From JACVRW01 sp034664005 (GTDB taxonomy: Bacteria > Actinomycetota > Thermoleophilia > Solirubrobacterales > Thermoleophilaceae), in NCBI GenBank assembly GCA_034664005.1, contig JAXDIL010000050.1, positions 1 to 11,098 on the forward strand: a DNA stretch of 11,098 bases, read 5' to 3'. The stretch's first letter is position 1. Each line of letters opens with the position of its first letter. Positions 1 through 6,272 of the stretch are shown one piece after another. The position numbers and the translations under genes are program-made. The notes below the pieces were generated by a model. The model worked only from the letters and a program-made list of their open reading frames with translations, was not told the origin of the DNA and ran no database searches.

Positions 1-1
1 C

Positions 2-634
2 GTGCTGACCGACGCCGACATCCCGCCGTCGGCCGGCGCCCACCGGCCGGTCGAGGTGATCACCGAGGCCGGGACGCTGCTCGACGCCCGCGCGCCCGCC
101 GCCGTGGCGGCCGGCAACGTCGAGACCTCGTCGCGCGTGGCCGACCTGGTGCTGCAGGCCTTCGGCCGCGCGTGCGGGCAGGGCACCATGAACAACCAGA
201 CGCTCGGCAACGACGACTTCTCCTACTACGAGACGCTCGGCGGCGGCCAGGGCGCGTGCCCCGACGCCGACGGGCCGAGCGCGGTGAACGTGGCCATGTC
301 GAACACGCTCAACACGCCGATCGAGGCGCTCGAGCTCGAGTTCCCGCTGCGGGCGGTCGAGTATTCGCTCCGTCGCGGATCGGGTGGCGCCGGGCGCCAC
401 CGCGGCGGCGACGGCGTGGTCCGCGAGCTGGAGGCGCTCGACGAGATGCGCTTCTCGCTGATCACCGAGCGCCGCCGGCACGCGCCGCCGGGGGCGGACG
501 GCGGCGAACCGGGCAAGCCCGGCAGGAACGTCCTGAACGGCGAGGAGCTGGCGCCGAAGGCGTCTGGCACCCTCAGTCCCGGAGACAGGCTCCGAATCGA
601 GACGCCAGGAGGTGGCGGATATGGCAGTGAGTGA
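2..634 (+). CDS. hyuB: Hydantoinase B / 5-oxoprolinase-type subunit, C-terminal part (5'-truncated by window edge)
   Basis: This is the C-terminal ~210 residues of a HyuB-family protein. The family (about 500-600 residues) includes the B subunits of N-methylhydantoinase, 5-oxoprolinase and acetone/acetophenone carboxylases, which work with an ATP-binding HyuA subunit in the cytoplasm. Seen in the sequence: GTMNNQTLGN (61-70 of the visible part), YYETLGGGQGA (75-85), MSNTLNTPIEALE (99-111), a SGGAGRHRGGDG stretch (~127-138), ERRRHAPPG, GGEPGKPG and the terminal PGGGGYG, all typical of HyuB C-termini. The GTG at base 2 is probably an internal valine; the true start lies left of the window. Residue 96 is Asn where relatives I recall usually have His (AV-N-VAM). 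The gene runs 14 bases into the dehydrogenase gene, so the two are probably co-transcribed, with hyuA presumably upstream and unseen. The exact substrate cannot be told from this fragment. Confidence 0.88.
   Translation: MLTDADIPPSAGAHRPVEVITEAGTLLDARAPAAVAAGNVETSSRVADLVLQAFGRACGQGTMNNQTLGNDDFSYYETLGGGQGACPDADGPSAVNVAMSNTLNTPIEALELEFPLRAVEYSLRRGSGGAGRHRGGDGVVRELEALDEMRFSLITERRRHAPPGADGGEPGKPGRNVLNGEELAPKASGTLSPGDRLRIETPGGGGYGSE
607..612 (+). promoter_or_regulatory. Shine-Dalgarno AGGAGG for the dehydrogenase
   Basis: A full AGGAGG lies inside the end of the hydantoinase B gene, 8 bases before ATG 621. It decides the start: the in-frame GTG at 612 begins within this motif and is not favoured, and GTG 627 is too far downstream. 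Confidence 0.75.
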
Positions 635-1508
635 AACTGGTCGGGTCGCCTTCTGCGGCCTCGGGATCATGGGCTGGCCGATGGCGGCGAACCTCGCCAG
701 GGCCGGCTTCGAGCTGTCCGTCTACACCCGCACGCGCGAGAAGGCGGAGCGCTTCGCGGCCGAGCACGGCGCGCGCGCCGCCGCCACGCCGCGCGAGGCC
801 GCTGAGGGCGCCTCCGCCGTGATCACGATGGTGCCGGATGCGCCCGAGGTCGAGCAGGTCCTGCTGGGCGACGACGGCGCGGTGCACGGCTTCGAGGCGG
901 GCGGCCTGGCGATCGACATGTCGACGATCGCGCCGACCGCCGCGCGCGCCATCGGCGAGCGGCTGGCCGACGACGGCATCTCGTTCCTGGAGGCGCCCGT
1001 GTCGGGCTCGCGTCCGAAGGCCGAGGACGGCACGCTCACGATCATGGTCGGCGGCGAGGCGGAGGACTTCGAGCAGGCCCGCCCGCTCTTCGAGGCGATG
1101 GGCGAGCGCATCGTCCACGTGGGCCCGCGCGGACACGCGCAGCTCGCGAAGCTGCTCACGAACACGATGGGAGCGGTGCACACCGTCGCGCTCGCCGAAT
1201 CGGTGCTGGTTGCGGAGAAGGCCGGGCTCGACCCGGACGCGTTCCTCGAGGTGGCCGCGGGGAGCGCCGGCAACTCGACGGTGCTCGGCCTCAAGGGACG
1301 CCCGCTGTTCGAGCGTGACTTCACTCCCCTCTTCAAGCTGGAGCACATGCTGAAGGACGTGCGCCACTGCATCGACGAGGCCAAGGCGCTCGGCGTGGAG
1401 CTGCGGCTCGGCTCGCTGGCGGAGGGCCTGTTCGCCAAGGCAGCGGACGCCGGGCACGGCGAGGAGGACTTTGCGGCCGTAATTCGGGCGTTGGAAGCGG
1501 AAAAGTAA
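621..1508 (+). CDS. NAD(P)-dependent beta-hydroxyacid dehydrogenase (3-hydroxyisobutyrate dehydrogenase / tartronate semialdehyde reductase family)
   Basis: A 295-residue cytoplasmic oxidoreductase of the beta-hydroxyacid dehydrogenase family, of normal length. Members interconvert 3-hydroxy acids (3-hydroxyisobutyrate, glycerate and similar) with their semialdehydes. Visible order: N-terminal Rossmann fold with GLGIMGWPMAANL (13-25); VITMVPD (67-73); the substrate-binding block DMSTIAP (99-105) and EAPVSGSRP (124-132); then the all-alpha C-terminal domain starting with AKLLTN (176-181), whose Lys177 matches the family's catalytic lysine; and a terminal EEDFAAVI. After the second strand it reads YTRTREKAE. 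An Arg here rather than the Asp typical of NAD-specific members suggests NADP(H) use (inference). ATG 621 is chosen because AGGAGG lies 8 bases upstream. The overlap with the hydantoinase B gene suggests one operon and a shared catabolic pathway. It could be 3-hydroxyisobutyrate dehydrogenase, 2-hydroxy-3-oxopropionate reductase or a glyoxylate/succinic semialdehyde reductase; the sequence alone does not settle this. Confidence 0.9.
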   Translation: MAVSETGRVAFCGLGIMGWPMAANLARAGFELSVYTRTREKAERFAAEHGARAAATPREAAEGASAVITMVPDAPEVEQVLLGDDGAVHGFEAGGLAIDMSTIAPTAARAIGERLADDGISFLEAPVSGSRPKAEDGTLTIMVGGEAEDFEQARPLFEAMGERIVHVGPRGHAQLAKLLTNTMGAVHTVALAESVLVAEKAGLDPDAFLEVAAGSAGNSTVLGLKGRPLFERDFTPLFKLEHMLKDVRHCIDEAKALGVELRLGSLAEGLFAKAADAGHGEEDFAAVIRALEAEK

Positions 1509-1517
1509 CGGTTTTCC
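1499..1517 (+). other. Small A/T-rich inverted repeat over the dehydrogenase stop codon
   Basis: GGAAAA (1499-1504) and TTTTCC (1512-1517) form a perfect 6-bp inverted repeat with a 7-base loop that contains the TAA stop. It sits directly before a promoter-like TTGAAA. The stem is weak and no T-tract follows, so a terminator is doubtful; it could equally be an operator half-site pair or chance. Confidence 0.25.
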
Positions 1518-1518
1518 C

Positions 1519-1547
1519 TTGAAACCCGGACGCTCGTTCGCAAGAAT
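1519..1547 (+). promoter_or_regulatory. Candidate sigma-70-type promoter for the DUF1802 gene
   Basis: TTGAAA (1519-1524, 5 of 6 to the -35 consensus) and AAGAAT (1542-1547, 4 of 6 to the -10 consensus) are separated by exactly 17 bases. The site lies in the only A/T-richer patch between the two genes and would start transcription near 1554, about 65 bases before the DUF1802 start. This is pattern matching only. Confidence 0.4.
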
Positions 1548-1617
1548 GAGTCGCCCGCGTCCCGTTGGATGTCGTTGCAGATGCCTCGACGCGGCGTTTC
1601 GGAGGTTTCTCTTACCT

Positions 1618-2247
1618 ATGCCAGTTGCTTTCAAGGAATGGGCCGTAACCGTGCGTGCGCTCGCCGAGGGCGAGCAGCTCCTGACCCTGCGCAAAGGCGG
1701 GATCCGCGAGGAGAACAGGCACTTCGAGATCGAGCACGACCGCTTCTTCCTCTACCCCACCTTCGATCACCAGCGCAACGACCTGATCCGCCAGTCGCAC
1801 CTGCCCGAGCTGGCGCGGGCCCTCGAGGAGGGCGTCTGGCCCGACGACGAGCCGCCGGCCAAGGCGCTGCTCCAGGACGGCGGCATCCCGCAGCCCGAGC
1901 GCGTGCGCATCCGCGCGTGGGCGGAGGTCGCGGCCAGCTACCTGATCACAGATCCGCGCGCGATCGACGCGCTCTCGCCCTACTACGTGTGGACGACCGA
2001 CTACGCGGAGAAGCGGCTCGCTTGGAAGCGCCGCCACCCGCTCCACGTGATGGTGCTGCGCACCTACCGGATCCCGCGGCCCGTGACCGTGAAGGTCCGG
2101 CCGGAGTACCACGGCTGCCGCTCCTGGCTCGAGCTCTACCGCGAGCTTCCGTTCGAGGGCACGCCCGTGCTCTCCGACGAGGAGTTCGAGCGGGCCTCGG
2201 AGCAGATCGAGGCGATCGCCTCGGACGCCGTGCCCGTCCTCGCTTAG
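1618..2247 (+). CDS. DUF1802 family protein, function unknown
   Basis: A 209-residue soluble protein without signal peptide or membrane segment. It resembles the DUF1802 family, with the conserved start FKEWAV (5-10), LRKGGI (24-29), then FEIEHDRFFLYPTFDHQ (36-52), and later TDYAEKRLAWKRRHPLHVMVLRTYR (127-151; hallmark WK and PLHV..LR). The family has no established biochemical role; I recall members linked with Mrr-type nuclease domains, but no nuclease domain is present here. ATG 1618 is chosen because homology begins at once (PVAFKEW) and GGAGG lies at 1601-1605, though the 12-base spacing is long. The frame is open back to TTG 1519, but that extension is Arg/Cys-rich and overlaps the promoter candidate, so it is not supported. 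It stands alone between the dehydrogenase (109 bases away) and the secreted acylase, so context gives no clear role. Confidence 0.8.
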   Translation: MPVAFKEWAVTVRALAEGEQLLTLRKGGIREENRHFEIEHDRFFLYPTFDHQRNDLIRQSHLPELARALEEGVWPDDEPPAKALLQDGGIPQPERVRIRAWAEVAASYLITDPRAIDALSPYYVWTTDYAEKRLAWKRRHPLHVMVLRTYRIPRPVTVKVRPEYHGCRSWLELYRELPFEGTPVLSDEEFERASEQIEAIASDAVPVLA

Positions 2248-2294
2248 AGACCACCGCCGCGCCTAGAACCGGCGCACAGCGCGCTGCGGGCGCG

Positions 2295-2300
2295 TATTTT
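2295..2300 (+). promoter_or_regulatory. Candidate -10 element placing transcription start at the acylase ATG (leaderless)
   Basis: TATTTT fits the TANNNT pattern of actinobacterial -10 elements and is the only T-rich patch in a G+C-rich gap. It ends 6 bases before ATG 2307, so transcription would begin at or next to the start codon. No convincing -35 is seen 17-18 bases upstream. ATG 2307 itself has no Shine-Dalgarno sequence, which agrees with a leaderless mRNA. Confidence 0.4.
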
Positions 2301-2306
2301 GCGCGC

Positions 2307-5129
2307 ATGCGACGCCTTGGGAGGCAGGGCATGCTGGCGCTCGCCGCCGCATGCGCAATCGCGACCGCCGCTTCGGGCACCGCCGCGGCGCAGCTCCCGG
2401 GCCTGCCCCAACTGCCTGGCGGACTGCCGCTCCCCGGCGACACGCCCGTCCAGCCCTACGCCACGAACGACTCCGGCGGCTTCTGGAACATCCTGCCCCC
2501 GGGCGCGAACGGCCTCGCGAACGCCGCCGACATCGCCGCCTTCTTCTCCGCCTGCCCGCCGCCCAAGACGAACTGCCCCGACGCCCCGCGGCCGAAGCAC
2601 TCGTCGGACGAGTTGAAGATGTACGGCGACCTGGTCTACGCCTCCCCCGGACTGAGCCGCGCCGACATCTCGAAGTACTTCAAGGACGCCACCTTCGGCG
2701 TGAAGGCGGACGGCGCGGAGCGCATCTACTCCCCGCCCGGCAACGACGAGGTAACGATCGTCCGCGACAGCGGCTTCGGCGTGCCGCACGTGTACGGCAA
2801 GACGCGTGCCGGGACGATGTTCGGCCTCGGCTACGTCGGCGCCGAGGACCGCCTGTTCGTCATGGACGCGCTGCGGAACGCGGGCCGCGCCCAGCTATCG
2901 AGCTTCGCCGGCGGCGCCGCGGGCAACCGCGCCCAGGACCACACACAGTGGGAGATCGCGCCCTACCGCGAGGAGGACCTCCAGCGCCAGTACGACCTGG
3001 CCGACGAGGTCTACGGCGCGCGCGGGACCGCGCTTCAGGAGGACGTGACGAACTACGTGGCGGGCATCAACCGCTACATCCAAGAGGCGCGCCTGAACCC
3101 GCTGAAGATGCCGGGCGAATACGCGGCGATCGGCAAGCCGGGCCCCGAGGACTGGAAGGTCACGGACGTGATCGCCACGGCGAGCCTCGTGGGCGGGATC
3201 TTCGGCAAGGGCGGCGGCCGCGAGCTCGACTCCGCACTGCTGCTCCAGAGCGCCCGGCAGCGCTTCGGCCGCAGGGCCGGCAAGCGCGTGTGGGCGGACC
3301 TCCGCCAGGCGGAGGATCCCGAGGCGCCCGTCACGGTGAAGAAGCGCTTCCGCTACCGCGCCGAGCCGCGCAAGCTCCGGCGCGGCGGCGTGGTGCTGCC
3401 CGACCGCGGCAGCGTGCAGCCGGTCAAGGTCTCGAACGACGCCAACGCGAGCGCGGCCTCGACCGGCCGCGGTCAGCCCGGCCTCGGCGGCCTGCTCGCC
3501 TTCCCGAACTCGAGCTCGAACGCGCTGCTCGTGTCGGGCCGGGAGTCGGAGACCGGCAAGCCGATCGCGGTGATGGGACCCCAGACCGCCTACTTCCACC
3601 CGCAGCTCCTGCAGGAGATCGACGTGCACGGGCCGGGCGTCGACGCCCGCGGCGCGACCTTCGCCGGGGTGAGCCTGTACGTGCTGCTCGGGCGCGGGCG
3701 CGACTACGCCTGGAGTGCCACGTCGGCCGGCCAGGACATCATCGATACGTTCGCGGTGCCGCTCTGTGAGCCGGACGGCTCGCAGCCGACCACAAGCTCG
3801 ATGCACTACCGCTTCCGCGGCCAGTGCCTGCCGGTTGACGTGATGGAGAAGACGAACAGCTGGACGCCGAGCCCGGCCGACCAGACCGCGTCGGGCTCCG
3901 AGACGCTCCACGCGGAGCGAACGAACCTCGGCCTGATCCAGGCCCGAGGCACCCATAAGGGCAAGCCGGTGGCGTTCACGAGGCTCCGCTCGACCTATTT
4001 CCACGAGGCCGACTCGGCGCTCGGGTTCGTCGAGCTGAACGACCCGAGCAAGATCAAGGGTCCGGCGGACTTCAAGCGCGCCGCGTCGCAGATCGGCTTC
4101 ACCTTCAACTGGTTCTACACGGACCACTCGCACATCGCGTACTTCAACTCGGGCAACAACCCGGTCCGGCAGGCGCGCACCAGCACGCACTTCCCTGTGA
4201 GCTCCGCGTTCCCGTGGAAGAGCTGGAACACCGACCTGTGGATTGCCAGCTACACCGGCCGCAGCTCGCATCCGCAGGCAGTCGACCCGCCCTTCCTCGC
4301 GAACTGGAACAACAAGCAGGCGCGCGGCTACCGCGCGGCGGACGACAACTTCGGCTACAGCTCTATCTATCGCTCGCAGTCGCTCTCGGACCGGATCCGC
4401 AGGGGCACGCGCGGCGCCGCGAAGATGTCGACGACGGAGCTGATCGACGCGATGGAGAGCGCCGGGACGGTCGACCTGCGCGCCACGAAGGTGCTCCCGT
4501 TCGCGCTGCGCATGCTGGGGCGCCCGCGCGCGCCGAAGATGCGGCACGCCGTCTCGGTGCTGCGCGCGTGGCTGCGCGCGGGCGGGCACCGGCTGGACCG
4601 CGACCACAACGGCGTCTACGAGCACGCAGAAGCCATTTCCGTCCTCGACCGCTGGTGGCCGAAGTGGATGCGGGCCCAGTTCAGGCCCACGCTCGGCACG
4701 GGGCCGTACACGCGGCTGCTGTCGATGATCCGCCAGGACGACGACCCGAACCTGGAGGGCGAGCACCACGGCTCGGCCTACCAGAACGGCTGGTACGGCT
4801 ACGCGCAGAAGGACCTGCGCCGGCTGCTCGGCCAGCGGGTGCGCGGCAAGCTCTCGCGCAGGTACTGCGGCGGCGGCAGGCTGAAGCAGGGCAACGTGCG
4901 GAAGTGCCGCTCGCGGCTGCGCGCGTCGCTGAAGCGGGCGCTGAACGTCGACCCCGCGGTCTTCTACAAGGACGAGACCTGCGAGGACTACGAGATGCCC
5001 TCGAGCCAGTGGTGCTACGACGCCGTCCGCCAGCGCCCGGTCGGTGCTGTCAACCAGCCGCTGATCCACTGGATCAACCGACCGACGTTCCAGCAGGTCG
5101 TGGAGATCCCGAAAGCGGCCCCGCGCTAG
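2307..5129 (+). CDS. Secreted penicillin acylase family protein (Ntn-hydrolase precursor)
   Basis: A 940-residue precursor of an N-terminal-nucleophile amidase; members cleave acyl amides (penicillins, acyl-homoserine lactones, lipopeptides). Seen: Sec signal peptide 1-28 (Arg-rich start, Ala/Leu core, AAA before Gln29); alpha-chain motifs VTIVRDSGFGVPHVYG (149-164) and FGLGYVGAEDRLFVMD (172-187); a basic linker (~340-400); then NSSSNALLVSG, where Ser404-Asn405 would start the beta chain. Gln426 of GPQ is 22 residues after Ser404, the spacing of Gln-beta23 in E. coli penicillin G acylase. Asn601 in FNWFYTD matches the oxyanion Asn, and NWNN (666-669) and HHGSAYQNGW are also family marks. An EF-hand-like loop (764-775) and eight mature cysteines in four local pairs fit an exported, Ca-binding enzyme. 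Start: ATG 2307 keeps the Arg-rich n-region; ATG 2331 has GGGAGG 6 bases upstream but would lack it. The frame is open back to 1569, but that part is shadow sequence. The substrate is unknown. Confidence 0.92.
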   Translation: MRRLGRQGMLALAAACAIATAASGTAAAQLPGLPQLPGGLPLPGDTPVQPYATNDSGGFWNILPPGANGLANAADIAAFFSACPPPKTNCPDAPRPKHSSDELKMYGDLVYASPGLSRADISKYFKDATFGVKADGAERIYSPPGNDEVTIVRDSGFGVPHVYGKTRAGTMFGLGYVGAEDRLFVMDALRNAGRAQLSSFAGGAAGNRAQDHTQWEIAPYREEDLQRQYDLADEVYGARGTALQEDVTNYVAGINRYIQEARLNPLKMPGEYAAIGKPGPEDWKVTDVIATASLVGGIFGKGGGRELDSALLLQSARQRFGRRAGKRVWADLRQAEDPEAPVTVKKRFRYRAEPRKLRRGGVVLPDRGSVQPVKVSNDANASAASTGRGQPGLGGLLAFPNSSSNALLVSGRESETGKPIAVMGPQTAYFHPQLLQEIDVHGPGVDARGATFAGVSLYVLLGRGRDYAWSATSAGQDIIDTFAVPLCEPDGSQPTTSSMHYRFRGQCLPVDVMEKTNSWTPSPADQTASGSETLHAERTNLGLIQARGTHKGKPVAFTRLRSTYFHEADSALGFVELNDPSKIKGPADFKRAASQIGFTFNWFYTDHSHIAYFNSGNNPVRQARTSTHFPVSSAFPWKSWNTDLWIASYTGRSSHPQAVDPPFLANWNNKQARGYRAADDNFGYSSIYRSQSLSDRIRRGTRGAAKMSTTELIDAMESAGTVDLRATKVLPFALRMLGRPRAPKMRHAVSVLRAWLRAGGHRLDRDHNGVYEHAEAISVLDRWWPKWMRAQFRPTLGTGPYTRLLSMIRQDDDPNLEGEHHGSAYQNGWYGYAQKDLRRLLGQRVRGKLSRRYCGGGRLKQGNVRKCRSRLRASLKRALNVDPAVFYKDETCEDYEMPSSQWCYDAVRQRPVGAVNQPLIHWINRPTFQQVVEIPKAAPR
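2319..2324 (+). promoter_or_regulatory. Internal Shine-Dalgarno-like GGGAGG before alternative start ATG 2331
   Basis: GGGAGG is followed after 6 bases by an in-frame ATG at 2331. Use of this start would remove MRRLGRQG, the positively charged end of the signal peptide, and weaken export. It could be chance, or it could give a second, poorly exported form. Confidence 0.3.
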
Positions 5130-5132
5130 CCC

Positions 5133-6272
5133 CTATCCGTCGCCGCAGCACCAGCCCGCCACCCGCGGGAAGCCGTCGCGGGCGCCGAGTTCGCGGCTGA
5201 CGCCCTGCATGGAGCGGATGCGGTCACCCGGCCCGAGCAGGAGCCACTGGCCGGTGTCGCGCCAGGACATGAGGAGCGTCCGCCCATCCTCCGACCAGGC
5301 GAGGCCGTCCACGGTGCCCTGGAAAAGCTGCCGCTCCCGCGGAGCGTCGAGCCGGACGTCCACGACGCGACCGCGCACGACGACGGCCGCATGCGTGCCT
5401 GACGGGTGCAGCGCAAACTCCCGCGCGACGCCCGACAGCGGGAGCGTCCGGAGGATGCGACCGGATCGATCCAGGACTATGACGCGACGCCCCGAGACCG
5501 CGACAAGGCGGCGACCGTCGCGTGACCACTGCAGGCTGTGGGCGCTGACGGGAGCCCGCCAGAGGGTCGCCGCGCTCTCGATGTCGACGGTCTCGATCGC
5601 CCCGCTGACGGTCGCGTAGGTAAGGACCCGGTCGCTCTCCGGGTGCCACGCGGGCCTGACCGGGGCCGCGGCACGGCGGAGCAGGCGGTCGCTGCTCGGG
5701 TCACCGTCACCCGCGACCACGCGGAGCGACGAGCCCTCGAGGTACGCGACCGCATAGCCCTCCCCCATGCTCCACGCGGGATCGTGCAAGCGCGTCGGCC
5801 GGGCAAGCGTCCACTTCACGGTCCCGACCGGCGTCACGGCCGTGAGCCGCCGCCCCTTCACGCCCACGGCGTGCCGCCCGCGCGGCGACCAGCCCGCGTC
5901 CGAGAACGAGCCGAGCCGTTGCGTGCTCCCGTCGGCGTCGATCGCGTAGGCGCCGGTGCGGGACAGGGCGAGCACCGAGCCGCCCTTCGGGAGCGCGGCG
6001 AAGGCGGGGGCGGTCTCGTCCGAATCGCCGGCGAAGCGGTCCCCGATCCAAGCCCCCGCGGGCGAGAGCGCCGCGGCGGCGAGGCCCGCGGCGGCGAGCG
6101 CCGCGACGAGCGCGACCCTTGAGGCTCGCCTGAGCGACCGAGCCCCGCCGCGCGCCGGGCGACTGCGCGTCCGCTCGGCAAGAGCCGCGTCCACCACCGG
6201 CCAGCTACGCGCGGCGGCCTCGGCCTCGCCGGGCAGCGGCGCGTCGCGCAGGCTGTCGTGCAGAGCGCTCAT
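5133..6272 (-). CDS. Membrane-anchored beta-propeller protein, putative anti-sigma factor of the adjacent ECF sigma factor
   Basis: 379 residues. A short cytoplasmic part (1-50, ending in an Arg-rich stretch) precedes one transmembrane helix (~52-73, Val/Ala/Leu), then an outside domain (~85-365) of WD40/TolB-like repeats: blade-like units recur near 100, 128 (WSPRGRHAV), 167 (WSMGEGYAV), 209 (WHPESDRVL), 249 (WSRDGRRLV), 289 (HPSGTHAAV) and 326 (WSEDGRTLL). The Arg-rich flank on the N side of the helix supports an N-in, C-out orientation. The C-terminus holds two adjacent cysteines (375-376, GWCCGDG). Its ATG overlaps the sigma factor TGA (ATGA), so translation is coupled. That coupling and the one-helix layout make it a likely anti-sigma factor, but no HxxxCxxC zinc motif is present in the N-terminal part, so the sigma-binding segment must be of another type (inference). 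It ends 3 bases from the convergent acylase stop. It may instead be an effector under sigma control. Confidence 0.75.
   Translation of the reverse strand: MSALHDSLRDAPLPGEAEAAARSWPVVDAALAERTRSRPARGGARSLRRASRVALVAALAAAGLAAAALSPAGAWIGDRFAGDSDETAPAFAALPKGGSVLALSRTGAYAIDADGSTQRLGSFSDAGWSPRGRHAVGVKGRRLTAVTPVGTVKWTLARPTRLHDPAWSMGEGYAVAYLEGSSLRVVAGDGDPSSDRLLRRAAAPVRPAWHPESDRVLTYATVSGAIETVDIESAATLWRAPVSAHSLQWSRDGRRLVAVSGRRVIVLDRSGRILRTLPLSGVAREFALHPSGTHAAVVVRGRVVDVRLDAPRERQLFQGTVDGLAWSEDGRTLLMSWRDTGQWLLLGPGDRIRSMQGVSRELGARDGFPRVAGWCCGDG

Noticed and set aside
573..1694. 373-codon minus-strand open frame opposite the dehydrogenase
   Set aside because: Low-complexity Arg/His/Ala translation; the plus strand encodes a clear dehydrogenase with ribosome site.
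1569..2306. Long in-frame extension upstream of the acylase, overlapping the DUF1802 gene
   Set aside because: The frame is open only because stop codons are rare in such G+C-rich DNA; the translation is Arg/Ala/Pro-rich with no domain, and the signal peptide at 2307 marks the true beginning.
2895..5069. 724-codon open frame on the minus strand inside the acylase gene
   Set aside because: Arg/Ala/Val-rich shadow translation without motifs, lying opposite a well-conserved enzyme gene.
5155..5169. CCCGC-CACCC-GCGGG hairpin after the acylase stop
   Set aside because: A 5-bp stem within the coding end of the propeller gene and without a T-tract; such short G/C stems are frequent here by chance.
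5538..6122. Plus-strand open frames across the propeller and sigma genes
   Set aside because: Compositionally biased shadows (Arg/Ala/Pro/Gly) with no recognisable domain or ribosome site.
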